Below the pieces are notes generated by a model. That model was not told the DNA's origin and did no database searches. It saw only the letters and a program-made list of their open reading frames with translations. DNA of 64,000 nucleotides from Palsa-965 sp044448685. GTDB taxonomy: Bacteria > Bacteroidota > Bacteroidia > Palsa-965. The DNA is taken from assembly GCA_044448685.1 (NCBI GenBank), contig JBIOHC010000012.1, positions 1-64,000 on the forward strand. Direction: 5' to 3'. Positions 15,911-25,082 of this stretch are shown piece by piece (position 1 is the first letter of the stretch; every line of letters starts with the position of its first letter). The translations under genes were made by a program, and so were the position numbers.

Positions 15911-16990
15911 TTACTGAACAAGCAGCCAGGCTTCCTTATTGGAGGCTTTTACTTTGGCAAGCATTTGCAGTGCTTCGCTGTAAGAAGCATAGGTTCCATA
16001 GCAAACAGGACGTAAAGAGCTGCGGTTGGTTTGAAGGATGAAGGCATTGTATCCCTCTCCTTTAAGCTGATCTACAAAATGATCGGCATTTTCAGGCACT
16101 GCAAAACAACCTCCTATAACATTGTATTTTTCACCATTTGAAAAACGGGATGTAACAGACTTAACTTTTTGTTCTGTCGCATTCTCCACCTTGGTTGATT
16201 CCGGAGGAGCAACATCTTTGAGTTTGACAGTCAATGGCTGGCTTTCCTTATTCAGGAAGGACAGATGCATATAAGCACTGGTATCGGGAATAACGATGTT
16301 TTCGGTTTTCAGATCTTTTTCAGAAAATGAAAAGGTGGCAAAATTCCGTTCCGAATAGGTTCCCGCTTCCTTTTTACTGAAGGGGTTCAGATCGGCATAA
16401 TTGAAATTTTTGAGCAGATCGGTCTTGAGCGGTATCCAGACCAGGGCTGCCAGCATTCCGGCGCTTAAGGTGAGAATAGCAATTTTACGGATACTGACTC
16501 TCTTTTTCATTTCGGCAGGAACGACATCCCTGTCTTTGGGCATCTTTTCCAGACGTTTTACGATACCATCTCTTTTGATAGCCGGACTTTGAATTGTCGT
16601 GAAACCGAAAGAGCCGAGGAAGAAATTAATGCTTTCATCGGCCTGGAACTGAATATTTTTTTCAATATCGGGGAAAAGACTTCCTATATCTTTCAGGAGC
16701 AGCTTCTTGCCGCTGCCAAGCAGGGCATTGCAGCCGGCGGCAAATTCCTGGATTTTAAGATTCGCTTCGGCATAGCTTAGGTTTTCCTGACCGGAAACAT
16801 AGTTGGCCAGAAGACCATCATTATTTTTCAGACTTCGGTTGAAAACCAGGCTCTTGGAAGGAGGAGTAAAGGTATGCTGGGTAGGATGAACCTGAGCAGG
16901 TGCATAATTGGCAACAAAACCTCCAAAACCGGGTATAATGACACAGTCGTGGCGGTATAATAACTCAGCTATATAGTGTTCCATACCCAT
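15911..16990 (-). CDS. HU-CCDC81 and SPOR domain protein
   Basis: A 359-residue single-pass membrane protein. Residues about 1-140 match the duplicated HU-CCDC81 DNA-binding-like domain (ELLYRHDCVIIPGFGGFVANY, then a second half ending DIGSLFPDIEKNIQF). A hydrophobic segment (IAILTLSAGMLAALVWIP, about 168-186) crosses the membrane. The C-terminal 75 residues (YNVIGGCFAVPENADHFV... to the end) form a SPOR domain, which binds peptidoglycan stripped of stem peptides at division sites. The layout suggests a link between a cytoplasmic ligand and septal wall, as in other Bacteroidota. The ATG at 16984 is an alternative start. Confidence 0.85.
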   Translation of the reverse strand: MGMEHYIAELLYRHDCVIIPGFGGFVANYAPAQVHPTQHTFTPPSKSLVFNRSLKNNDGLLANYVSGQENLSYAEANLKIQEFAAGCNALLGSGKKLLLKDIGSLFPDIEKNIQFQADESINFFLGSFGFTTIQSPAIKRDGIVKRLEKMPKDRDVVPAEMKKRVSIRKIAILTLSAGMLAALVWIPLKTDLLKNFNYADLNPFSKKEAGTYSERNFATFSFSEKDLKTENIVIPDTSAYMHLSFLNKESQPLTVKLKDVAPPESTKVENATEQKVKSVTSRFSNGEKYNVIGGCFAVPENADHFVDQLKGEGYNAFILQTNRSSLRPVCYGTYASYSEALQMLAKVKASNKEAWLLVQ

Positions 16991-17046
16991 CGGTGTAAAA
17001 TTAGGAAAATGCAGGGAGATAATCCCGGAACAGAGGATTAAAATTT

Positions 17047-17958
17047 ATGACCTGTAAAAATCCTTTGAAAACCGTACTTTTGCTTATTCATATCACCTTG
17101 AAAAACAGTATCTCACTTATTTTTCTTGCGGCAGGAATCATTCTTTCCTGCTCATTCCGTGCCTTTTATCATCCCCAGGTTCAGGAAACAGTGGATGCCC
17201 GTTCGATTATTAATAACATGAATAAGTCGGCTGCAGCTATCACCACCCTTTCCTTTAACCTGAAGATACAGGAAAAGGTCAATGGCAAATTCCGTAACTC
17301 CCTTTCCTTCGTTAAGCTGCAAAGAGTACCCCGCAAGGTGTATATGAAACTCAATGGTCCGGAGATACTCTATGTGCAAGGCACGAATGACGGAAAGGTG
17401 CTTGTTAACCCGGCCGGATTTCCCTATATAAACCTGAATCTGGATATAAACAGTTCAACCTTACATAAGGACCAGCACCATACAGTGAGTGAAGTGGGAT
17501 ATGATTTTCTGGTGGATATACTCAAAGATGCCGTTCAGCGCTGCGGAACAAAGTTCGACGACTATTTTAAATATGAAGGGGAGATACTCTGGAATACTAT
17601 TCCCTGTTATTCGATCAAGGTTACGGATCTGGATTATAAATTCGCTACCTATACTGTCGGCAAAGGAGAAACGCTGATCAGTATTGCACGCAAACTCAAA
17701 CTAAGTGAGTTTAAACTGGGTGAGCTGAATAAGATAAGTGATTATGGATCGGTACGGGAAGGCAAGGTGCTTATTGTACCAAGCTCTTATGCGCGAATGA
17801 CAGAGCTGATCATTGATAAAAAAACCGGTCTGCCTTTAAGTACCAAAGTATATGACAACAATGGCCTGTTCGAGGCCTATGAATACATTAATCTGAAAGT
17901 GAACCCGGTGTTCGCTGCGGATGAATTCTCCAAAGATTTCAAAGGCTACGGGTTTTAG
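17047..17958 (+). CDS. DUF1571-type exported protein with an inserted LysM domain
   Basis: A 303-residue exported protein with a hydrophobic signal region near residues 15-35. Residues about 45-198 and 250-300 look like one DUF1571-type beta-rich domain (LSFVKLQRVPRKVYMKLNGPE early, LIIDKKTGLPLSTKVYDNNGL late), a fold related to LolA/outer-membrane sorting proteins. Between them, at about 199-248, sits a LysM module: YTVGKGETLISIARKLKLS, LNKISDYGSVREGKVLIVP. LysM binds N-acetylglucosamine polymers such as peptidoglycan. The insertion inside another domain, rather than at an end, is notable. Its stop overlaps the convergent receptor gene by 3 nt. Confidence 0.72.
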   Translation: MTCKNPLKTVLLLIHITLKNSISLIFLAAGIILSCSFRAFYHPQVQETVDARSIINNMNKSAAAITTLSFNLKIQEKVNGKFRNSLSFVKLQRVPRKVYMKLNGPEILYVQGTNDGKVLVNPAGFPYINLNLDINSSTLHKDQHHTVSEVGYDFLVDILKDAVQRCGTKFDDYFKYEGEILWNTIPCYSIKVTDLDYKFATYTVGKGETLISIARKLKLSEFKLGELNKISDYGSVREGKVLIVPSSYARMTELIIDKKTGLPLSTKVYDNNGLFEAYEYINLKVNPVFAADEFSKDFKGYGF

Positions 17959-20261
17959 AATTTCAGACTTACCTGGAATGCAAAATTACGCGGAGGTTGT
18001 ACATTGGCAGGTCTGTCTGTTGTTTCCACATTGAACATATTATTCGTGATGAGACTTACCTTGACTCTTTTATTGACCTGATAGGAAATCCGGTTGTCGA
18101 AAACAAGATCTCCGTTCGGGAAACGTTTTCGGTAAGCAGCTATGCCCGGCAATACGGAGGAGAAGAAGGGATCAACAAAGAATCTGTCAATGTTTTCCAT
18201 AAAGCTGTTATAGCGCATACTTACCCCGACGGTGAATTTTTTATAGCTCAGCTCCACATCTGTCTTGGCAATATGACGGTACCTGTATTTCAGGATATTT
18301 TCTTTTGAAGAGTTTTTGTTGGTATCAACAGCTGCAACATAATCAAGGCTTACCGGATTCATATAGGTATATCCGGCCATGAGTCTGACACCTACCTGTC
18401 CTATCTTTCCTTCTCCTTCGAGCGATACATCCACTCCTGAAATCTCGGTACGGCCTATGTTCTGTGATTTAAAACCGATTCCAAAGAACGGATCTGTACC
18501 TGGATTACCCCATTGCCCCATGGTGAATTCCATCATGTCCCGGTATTGCATATCGAATACGGCCACATCCAGAAACCCCCGGAATCCTAATACTTTAAAA
18601 CCCTGTTTGATGCCCAGCTCAACACTATATCCTTCTTCCGGTTTCAGCTGGTTATTGGGATAGATTTCCAGTCCGCTGACAGACGTCTTGATATATTTTT
18701 CGGCTACCGAAGGAAAGCGGTAACCCTGTCCGAACGAAGTCCGGATAAAGGTAGCCTTGGCCAGCTGATAGCTGAGTCCGGCCCTCATCACGGGTTGTAC
18801 AGGTACCGGTTTTTTACGAAGGGTGTCATTCCCCGCCTTGAGATAAAATTTAGTCTGGCTCGTATCCAGGAGGAATGATTCACCCCGTATGCCAAAAGAG
18901 GCATTCAGTTTTTTGAAAAACTGTTTGTCGAGCTGGAGGTAGGCTGCTTTATTTGAAGAGTTGTGCGGACCGTAAAGCTGTGAAGTGATTTTGGAATAGG
19001 TAACCGTGGCACCGGTGGTGAGGGTAATACCGTTTTCAAAATGTTTCTGGTACTGGTATTCGGCAAAATATAAACCTCCGTATGAGCTCTGATGCGTATC
19101 ATTCGTATTGAGGGTATAGAAATAACGGGTACGCAAACTGTGTTTGCCACCTTTACGTGCATAATACGTAATGAAAGGGTCTACATTATACCGTACATTG
19201 TCGTAGTGCTGGGAAGCCCCGCCAATAGGCAGTAAAGCACCTGAGCCACCGTTGGCCCAAAGCAGAAAATTGCCTCCGGTAACATCCATATAATTGAAAT
19301 TGACTCCCACACTTAAGCCTACAATATGTTTAAAACGGTAGCGGGTGTTGATATTGAAGCGGTAACGTTTTTCAACTTCATCAAAGCGGTAGCCGTCATT
19401 GTCGAAGAGGCAGCCTCCTATGGTGAGGTCAAAATTTTTGATCTGCCGGGAATGAAAGAAATTGGTTCCTTTAAACAGGGGGTGGTTCTTGCCCCACCAT
19501 ACCAGCTCCGGACGTTCGGGAGTATCATAAATACCTGAAAACATGACAATAGATGACCGGGGTGTGGATGTAGGGTATCCGGTATGCACATTGATAACTC
19601 CGTTCAGGGCTGATGAACCGAAGAGGGCAGAGGAAGCACCTTTAAGAATTTCTATTTGCTGCAGGTTTTCAATAGGAAGGTAATTCCATTTTACATCGCC
19701 TGCATCGGCAGACAGCAGGGGCATATCATCCACCAGCAGGAGCACACGGCTTCCTCCTCCGTAACTATACCCGCTTCCTCCGCGTATATTAGCCTGCCCG
19801 TCGATCATAGCCACACCCGGAACCTGATTGATAATCTGATCCATAGAGGTTGTATTCTTGCTTTCAACCAGTTTGGGGCTGATGACTTCAATGGATATGG
19901 TCACATCTTCCAGTTTCTGTTCGAACTTGCCTGCCGATACCACTACAGTTTCGAGTGCCTGCATATTAGCCGACAGTTCCATATTGAGAATCAGTGAGTC
20001 ACCGGTTTTCAGGTCTATATCCCTCACACCTGCATTATAGGCCATCATCCGGAATTCCATCCGGTGTTTACCTTCCGGAAGACGGAGCGAATAGTTACCA
20101 TGAAGGTCTGTTATCCCGCTGACTTTTGAATCGGCAATAACCGTTACACCTATGAGTTCATCGCCGTTTTGCTTGTCTGTAATCTTCCCTTTTACAAGTA
20201 CCTGGGCACTTAAAAAAGTGTTTGTGATTGAAAAGAATAGGAATGAAATAAAATTTCGCAT
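17955..20261 (-). CDS. TonB-dependent outer-membrane receptor
   Basis: An outer-membrane beta-barrel of about 768 residues. A signal peptide ends near FLSAQ; the ATG at 20261 is chosen because the frame upstream of it (to 20330) has no signal-like sequence. Then come a carboxypeptidase-like regulatory domain (VLVKGKITDKQNGDELIGVTVI), the TonB box/plug (VVVSAGKFEQKLEDV, PGVAMIDGQANIRGGSGYSYGGGSR) and a 22-strand-type barrel ending in a C-terminal Phe. There is no SusD neighbour, so it is not a Sus-type pair; the plug looks more like siderophore or cobalamin receptors. The substrate is unknown. It diverges from dprA with 67 bp between starts. Confidence 0.88.
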   Translation of the reverse strand: MRNFISFLFFSITNTFLSAQVLVKGKITDKQNGDELIGVTVIADSKVSGITDLHGNYSLRLPEGKHRMEFRMMAYNAGVRDIDLKTGDSLILNMELSANMQALETVVVSAGKFEQKLEDVTISIEVISPKLVESKNTTSMDQIINQVPGVAMIDGQANIRGGSGYSYGGGSRVLLLVDDMPLLSADAGDVKWNYLPIENLQQIEILKGASSALFGSSALNGVINVHTGYPTSTPRSSIVMFSGIYDTPERPELVWWGKNHPLFKGTNFFHSRQIKNFDLTIGGCLFDNDGYRFDEVEKRYRFNINTRYRFKHIVGLSVGVNFNYMDVTGGNFLLWANGGSGALLPIGGASQHYDNVRYNVDPFITYYARKGGKHSLRTRYFYTLNTNDTHQSSYGGLYFAEYQYQKHFENGITLTTGATVTYSKITSQLYGPHNSSNKAAYLQLDKQFFKKLNASFGIRGESFLLDTSQTKFYLKAGNDTLRKKPVPVQPVMRAGLSYQLAKATFIRTSFGQGYRFPSVAEKYIKTSVSGLEIYPNNQLKPEEGYSVELGIKQGFKVLGFRGFLDVAVFDMQYRDMMEFTMGQWGNPGTDPFFGIGFKSQNIGRTEISGVDVSLEGEGKIGQVGVRLMAGYTYMNPVSLDYVAAVDTNKNSSKENILKYRYRHIAKTDVELSYKKFTVGVSMRYNSFMENIDRFFVDPFFSSVLPGIAAYRKRFPNGDLVFDNRISYQVNKRVKVSLITNNMFNVETTDRPANVQPPRNFAFQVSLKF

Positions 20262-20328
20262 GAACCTCCCCGATTTTATATTTGATCTATGATTGCGTTG
20301 GTTGAACAATATACAAAGAAAACATTCC

Positions 20329-21432
20329 ATGGAGAAGCAGGAAGAATTATTTTATAGAATTGCCCTCACACTTTTACCGGGTATTGGCGATATAACAGCT
20401 AAAAAACTACTCGCACATTACGGAAGTGCAGCTGAAATATTCCGTTCCAAAAAAGAAGAGCTGAGAAAAGTGCATGGTATAGGAGCCCGCCATGCCAAAG
20501 CGATTATAAACCATACTGTATTTCAAAGAGCTGAAATGGAATTGCGTTTTGTTGAGGCAGAAGGTATTCAGACATTTTTTTATCAGGATGAAAATTATCC
20601 GGAAAGGCTGAAACAATGTGCCGACGGTCCTTTATTAATATATTATAAAGGAACGGCAAATCCTGATCAGCAAAAAGTACTCAGCATTGTAGGTACACGC
20701 AAAGCAACAAGTTATGGGGTGGATCGTTGCAATGAACTCATCCGTGATCTGGCTGAATGGAATCCGCTTATTGTAAGCGGTCTTGCATACGGTATAGACA
20801 TCTGTGCTCACAGAGCCTGCATGGCATATAAAATGGAGACTATTGCTGTGCTGGCTCACGGGCTGGATTCTGTCTATCCCGTATTGCACCGCTCGGCAGC
20901 CGAAAGGATCAAGGAACTGGGAGGACTGTTATGTGATTATCCAAGTGGTACAAAGGCCGAAATGGAGAATTTCCCCCGGCGTAACCGTATTGTAGCCGGT
21001 TTATGTGATGCCCTGATTGTTATTGAGTCGGCCCCCGACGGTGGTTCTATGATCACTGCTGATATTGCCAATTCATATGACAGGGAAGTTTTTGCCTTCC
21101 CCGGAAGAACTACCGATACGCTTTCACTCGGGTGTCATAAACTCATCAAACAAAACAAGGCAGCTTTGATTGAAAATGCTGCCGATCTGGTTCGTATGCT
21201 GAGCTGGGATGTGGTAAGGAAGGCCAGGCCTGTGCAGCAGGAATTATTCACTGCTTTAGGGCCGGAAGAAAAACAGATTGCAGAAGTAATGCGGATGAAA
21301 GGGGAACTGCATATAGATACGTTGAGCGTATTGACATCCATTCCAATGAGCAGAATTTCTTCACTCCTGCTCCATATGGAGTTTGCCGGAGCTTTGCGTT
21401 CCCTGCCCGGAAAAAGGTACAGACTCAACTGA
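20329..21432 (+). CDS. dprA: DNA-processing protein DprA
   Basis: A 367-residue DprA/Smf protein, which loads RecA onto incoming single-stranded DNA during natural transformation. An N-terminal helix-hairpin-helix region (LPGIGDITAKKLL, VHGIGARHAKAI) leads into the Rossmann domain with the GTRKATSYG motif, GLAYGIDICAH, and the signature GGSMITADIANSYDREVFAFPG. A C-terminal winged-helix (DML1-like) domain follows. The ATG at 20329 fits the family start; an upstream TTG at 20293 overlaps the promoter region of the divergent receptor gene. Confidence 0.92.
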   Translation: MEKQEELFYRIALTLLPGIGDITAKKLLAHYGSAAEIFRSKKEELRKVHGIGARHAKAIINHTVFQRAEMELRFVEAEGIQTFFYQDENYPERLKQCADGPLLIYYKGTANPDQQKVLSIVGTRKATSYGVDRCNELIRDLAEWNPLIVSGLAYGIDICAHRACMAYKMETIAVLAHGLDSVYPVLHRSAAERIKELGGLLCDYPSGTKAEMENFPRRNRIVAGLCDALIVIESAPDGGSMITADIANSYDREVFAFPGRTTDTLSLGCHKLIKQNKAALIENAADLVRMLSWDVVRKARPVQQELFTALGPEEKQIAEVMRMKGELHIDTLSVLTSIPMSRISSLLLHMEFAGALRSLPGKRYRLN

Positions 21433-21485
21433 ATGGCACGAACTCAAAACATGATTTTTTTCATGCAGAATGTGTATTTTCGTAA

Positions 21486-21516
21486 ATCTTAAATCAAAAA
21501 TCTTAATTCTTAAATC
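21486..21516 (+). repeat. AT-rich intergenic repeat shared with the sucA-sucB gap
   Basis: ATCTTAAATCAAAAATC (21486-21502) recurs exactly at 37291-37307, and the overlapping AAAATCTTAATTCTTAAATC (21497-21516) recurs exactly in inverted orientation at 37233-37252. It lies just upstream of kbl. Confidence 0.7.
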
Positions 21517-21533
21517 ATAATTCATAAATCCCC

Positions 21534-22724
21534 ATGTACGGAAATTATAAGGAATTCCTGAATACTGAATTGAAATCCATTGAACAGAACGGATTGTTCA
21601 AGAACGAACGTATTATTACAACCCCTCAGGGAGCTGTCGTTAAGGTAAGTACAGGGGAAGAGGTCATTATTTTCTGTGCCAATAATTACCTGGGGCTTTC
21701 TTCCCATCCCCGTGTTATTAAAGCGGCCCATCAGGCGCTGGATGAATACGGGTATGGTATGTCGTCGGTCCGTTTTATATGCGGCACACAGACGATACAT
21801 AAAACCCTGGAAGATAAGATATCGAAATTCCTGGGTCAGGAAGATACCATCCTGTATGCTGCCTGTTTTGATGCCAACGGAGGTGTATTCGAGCCTTTAT
21901 TGGGTGAAGAGGATGCCATTATTTCGGATGAACTCAACCATGCTTCTATTATTGACGGGGTTCGTTTATGCAAGGCTCAGCGTTACCGCTATAAAAACAG
22001 TGATATGGCTGATCTGGAAGAGCAGCTTAAAAAGGCCCAGGCACAGCGTTTCCGTATGATTGTTACAGACGGGGTCTTTTCTATGGATGGTTATGTAGCC
22101 CCCCTGGATAAGATTTGTGACCTGGCTGATAAATACAATGCGCTGGTGATGGTTGATGAGAGCCATGCATCGGGCTTTATAGGGAAAACAGGCAGGGGAA
22201 CCATAGAGTTAAAAGGTGTAATGAACCGGGTGGATCTCGTTACAGGCACTCTGGGCAAGGCACTGGGAGGGGCTATGGGAGGTTTTACTGCGGGTAAGAA
22301 GGAAATTATCAGTCTGCTGCGCCAGCGTTCCCGACCTTATCTTTTTTCGAATTCACTCGCACCGCATATCGTGGGTGCTTCCATAGAAGTATTCGATATG
22401 CTGAGTGAAACTACTAGCTTAAGGGACAAGCTGGACTGGAATATACAATACTTTAAAAAGGGTATCAAAGCTGCCGGGCTTGAAATACGCGACGGGGATT
22501 CGGCTATTGTACCGGTAATGCTGTATGATGCTAAACTTTCCCAGGTATTTGCCGATAAGCTATTGAAGGAAGGAATTTATGTGATCGGTTTCTTTTATCC
22601 TGTAGTGCCCAAAGGTCAGGCAAGGATAAGGGTACAGCTGAGTGCAGCCCATGAAAAAGAGCATCTGGATAAGGCTATTGCAGCTTTTTCTAAGGTAGGA
22701 AAGGAATTGGGGGTGATTAAATAG
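21534..22724 (+). CDS. kbl: Glycine C-acetyltransferase (2-amino-3-ketobutyrate CoA ligase)
   Basis: A 396-residue PLP enzyme of the alpha-oxoamine synthase family, the normal Kbl length. It converts 2-amino-3-ketobutyrate and CoA to glycine and acetyl-CoA in threonine breakdown. Recognised elements are NNYLGLSSHP, GYGMSSVRFICGT, SDELNHASIIDG, DGVFSMDG, DESHASG and the PLP-lysine region TGTLGKALGGAMGG. The close relatives BioF and serine palmitoyltransferase are less likely because the N-terminal region (LNTELKSIEQNGLFKNERII) is typical of Kbl. No tdh (threonine dehydrogenase) gene is adjacent. Confidence 0.85.
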   Translation: MYGNYKEFLNTELKSIEQNGLFKNERIITTPQGAVVKVSTGEEVIIFCANNYLGLSSHPRVIKAAHQALDEYGYGMSSVRFICGTQTIHKTLEDKISKFLGQEDTILYAACFDANGGVFEPLLGEEDAIISDELNHASIIDGVRLCKAQRYRYKNSDMADLEEQLKKAQAQRFRMIVTDGVFSMDGYVAPLDKICDLADKYNALVMVDESHASGFIGKTGRGTIELKGVMNRVDLVTGTLGKALGGAMGGFTAGKKEIISLLRQRSRPYLFSNSLAPHIVGASIEVFDMLSETTSLRDKLDWNIQYFKKGIKAAGLEIRDGDSAIVPVMLYDAKLSQVFADKLLKEGIYVIGFFYPVVPKGQARIRVQLSAAHEKEHLDKAIAAFSKVGKELGVIK

Positions 22725-23077
22725 GCAGAGTGGTTCGACTTATTACCCTGAGTAATCTTTAAAATATTGTTTTTCAACAGGATAACAGGGTAATTTACCC
22801 TCATTCATTTCACCGGACAATATAATTTTTGCCAGATTATGGTTTGAGAAGGAGTAGAATAGGTTGCAAATTTGTACAGATAACAATTAGCGGCTCTTCG
22901 TTCTTTCCCTTATACACCTGCGAGACTGATGCAATCAGGACGGAGCTCAGAAATCCGTCCGGCAGGTGTTCTGTAAATGTTGGTAATGCTGATATCCTGC
23001 CTTTCTCACTGATTAATGCATCCCTAAAGCTGAATAATTCGTCTTTCCGGTTTCTGACATCGCCGGAATGATTATCC
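22725..23077. other. Gap without a recognisable gene
   Basis: About 350 bp with no supported coding region. Short frames on both strands (near 22829-23079) lack family features and look like random open stretches. The downstream end is closed by a strong terminator. Confidence 0.5.
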
Positions 23078-23111
23078 AAAAAGCCCCCTCTTCCTTGCAG
23101 GGGGCTTTTTT
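23078..23111. terminator. Strong bidirectional terminator
   Basis: AGCCCCCT (23082-23089) and AGGGGGCT (23099-23106) form a perfect stem extended by A and T runs on both sides, so it can act in either direction. It isolates the ribosomal operon from upstream transcription. About 15 nt further on, CCTGAGCGTAGCCGAAGG (around 23125-23142) matches a short dispersed repeat type often seen in Bacteroidota. Confidence 0.8.
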
Positions 23112-23198
23112 ATTGGGTGGTTCCTGAGCGTAGCCGAAGGGTGTTTTTCGTGAAACCGACGAAAACCCATGTGTTTTTAACTTTAATTTGTGGATAAA

Positions 23199-23230
23199 TT
23201 TGTTGATCTTCAAAATACTGTCTATCTTCG
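23199..23230 (+). promoter_or_regulatory. Promoter of the rplM-rpsI operon
   Basis: TTTG at 23199-23202, a 20-nt spacer, then TATCTTCG at 23223-23230, one base from the TAnnTTTG consensus. The rplM start is 55 nt downstream, leaving a leader where ribosomal-protein feedback could act. Confidence 0.5.
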
Positions 23231-23284
23231 CAACCCATTTTTAAGGGATTTGCTGAATTTTTAAACAATATAACTGATTTTCAA

Positions 23285-23743
23285 GTGGATGCAATAAGCT
23301 ATAAGACAGTTTCGCTCAATAAGGCAACTGTAAAAAAGGATTGGCTGATCATTGATGCAGAGAATGAAGTCGTTGGAAGACTTGCTTCCAAAGTGGCTTA
23401 TCTGATCCGCGGTAAGCACAAGACAGGTTTCACCCCGAATGTGGATTGTGGTGATAATGTGATCATTATCAATGCAGAGAAGGTGAAATTCACCGGCAAA
23501 AAGATGGCCGAAAAAGTATATACCCGTTATACAGGATATCCCGGAGGACAGCGTTTTGCCACTCCAAAAGAACTCCTCTCCACACATCCGGAGCGGATTA
23601 TAGAGCTTGCCGTAAAACGCATGCTTCCTAAAACCAAGCTGGGTCAGGCTTTGTATGGTAATCTGTGGGTATATCCCGGAACAGAGCATCCCCATACTGC
23701 ACAGCAGCCCAAAGAAATTAAACTCAACACTGTTAAGGAATAA
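23285..23743 (+). CDS. rplM: 50S ribosomal protein L13
   Basis: 152 residues, normal for Bacteroidota L13. The N-terminus DAISYKTVSLNKATVKKDW and the segments DAENEVVGRLASKVAYLIRGK and YTGYPGGQR are diagnostic. Translation starts at a GTG (23285); the nearby ATG at 23289 is out of frame and stops at once. It is an early-assembly 23S rRNA-binding protein, first gene of the rplM-rpsI pair with 3 nt to the next start. Confidence 0.96.
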   Translation: MDAISYKTVSLNKATVKKDWLIIDAENEVVGRLASKVAYLIRGKHKTGFTPNVDCGDNVIIINAEKVKFTGKKMAEKVYTRYTGYPGGQRFATPKELLSTHPERIIELAVKRMLPKTKLGQALYGNLWVYPGTEHPHTAQQPKEIKLNTVKE

Positions 23744-23746
23744 GGC

Positions 23747-24133
23747 ATGGAAATCACCAACACATTAGGCAGAAGAAAGACAGCTGTAGCCCGCGTCTAC
23801 CTTCAGAACGGCAAAGGCCAGATCACCGTTAACGGACGGGATTACAAACAGTATTTCTCCGGAGGGGTGCTTCAGTATAAAGTGACTCAGGCTTTCAGTA
23901 TCCTTGGTATTGTTGATCAGTATGATGTTACTGTAACAGTTGCAGGAGGCGGAATTACCGGTCAGGCTGAATCTGTTCGTCTGGGTATTGCCCGTGCATT
24001 GATAGAACTCAATCCTGAATGCAAAAGCAAACTGCGTGCGGAAGGTCTGGTAACACGTGATCCCCGTATGGTGGAACGTAAAAAGCCCGGCCAGAAAAAA
24101 GCCCGTAAACGCTTCCAGTTCAGCAAACGTTAA
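23747..24133 (+). CDS. rpsI: 30S ribosomal protein S9
   Basis: 128 residues, ending in the universal SKR tail that reaches the ribosomal P site. LGRRKTAVARVYLQNGKGQITVNGRD and GGGITGQAESVRLGIARAL are typical. It is translationally linked to rplM by a 3-nt gap. A hairpin with a T-run follows before rpsB. Confidence 0.97.
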   Translation: MEITNTLGRRKTAVARVYLQNGKGQITVNGRDYKQYFSGGVLQYKVTQAFSILGIVDQYDVTVTVAGGGITGQAESVRLGIARALIELNPECKSKLRAEGLVTRDPRMVERKKPGQKKARKRFQFSKR

Positions 24134-24138
24134 TATCC

Positions 24139-24172
24139 GGATTTGCTCCTGTTTGGAGCAGATCCTTTTTTT
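24139..24172 (+). terminator. Terminator or attenuator between rpsI and rpsB
   Basis: GGATTTGCTCC (24139-24149) pairs with GGAGCAGATCC (24155-24165) with one G-T wobble, followed by seven T. It lies 33 nt before the rpsB start, so it either separates two operons or attenuates read-through. Confidence 0.75.
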
Positions 24173-24204
24173 ATACTAGCAATAATCACGATAACGATAA
24201 ATTG

Positions 24205-25059
24205 ATGTCCAGAACAAATTTCAACGCGCTGTTAGAAGCTGGAGCACACTTCGGCCACCTCAAGAGAAAGTGGAACCCCGCAATGGCTCCTTATATCTTT
24301 ACTGAAAAGAACGGTATCCATATCATTGACCTGAACAAAACAGTTGTCAAGATAGAGGAGACATCCAATGCTCTGAAGCAGATGGCCCGTTCCGGTAAAA
24401 AGATTTTATTCGTTGCTACCAAGAAACAAGCAAAAGATATTGTTGCCGAACATGTAAAAAATGTGAACATGCCTTATGTTACCGAGCGCTGGCCCGGTGG
24501 TATGCTCACCAATTTTGCAACCATCCGTAAGGCTGTACGCAAAATGGCTACAATCGACAAGATGAATGCCGATGGCACCTACAGCAATATCTCCAAACGC
24601 GAACGTCTGCAGATATCACGCGAGCGTGACAAACTGGAAAAGAACCTGGGCTCTATTGCCGACCTTACCCGTCTGCCTGCTGCCCTGTTCATCGTTGATA
24701 TCGCCAATGAACATATTGCAGTGGCTGAAGCCAAAAAATTAGGCATACCTACTTTCGCTATCGTGGATACCAATTCCGATCCGAACCTGGTGGATTATGC
24801 AATTCCTGCCAATGATGATGCTTCTTCTTCCATCAACCTCATTATCGGTATCATCACCAAAGCTATTGCAGAAGGTCTGGAAGAGCGTAAACTCGACAAA
24901 GACAAGAATGATGCAGCTGATTCAGGTGACGATGAGTTTGCAGACAATAAAAAATATGAAGTAAAAGAAGACGAAGACGGAAGCGGCAAACGTAAAAAGA
25001 GCACCGGTGCACGCCGTGCTGCCGGCGGAAGCAACCGCAAACCTCCTGTTAAAGCCTGA
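24205..25059 (+). CDS. rpsB: 30S ribosomal protein S2
   Basis: 284 residues from the ATG at 24205 (a TTG directly before it is an unlikely start). The N-terminus NFNALLEAGAHFGHLKRKWNP, then ERWPGGMLTNFATI and IPTFAIVDTNSDP, identify S2. The C-terminal 55 residues form an acidic then basic low-complexity tail (DSGDDEFADNKK, then KRKKSTGARRAAGG), longer than in E. coli; such tails are common in Bacteroidota S2. It forms the usual rpsB-tsf pair, 23 nt before tsf. Confidence 0.96.
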   Translation: MSRTNFNALLEAGAHFGHLKRKWNPAMAPYIFTEKNGIHIIDLNKTVVKIEETSNALKQMARSGKKILFVATKKQAKDIVAEHVKNVNMPYVTERWPGGMLTNFATIRKAVRKMATIDKMNADGTYSNISKRERLQISRERDKLEKNLGSIADLTRLPAALFIVDIANEHIAVAEAKKLGIPTFAIVDTNSDPNLVDYAIPANDDASSSINLIIGIITKAIAEGLEERKLDKDKNDAADSGDDEFADNKKYEVKEDEDGSGKRKKSTGARRAAGGSNRKPPVKA

Positions 25060-25082
25060 TAGAAACGTTTAATGAAATAAGT

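Noticed and set aside
22829..23079. Two opposite 80-codon frames before the rplM operon
   Set aside because: Neither has recognisable features and they mirror each other, which points to chance open frames.
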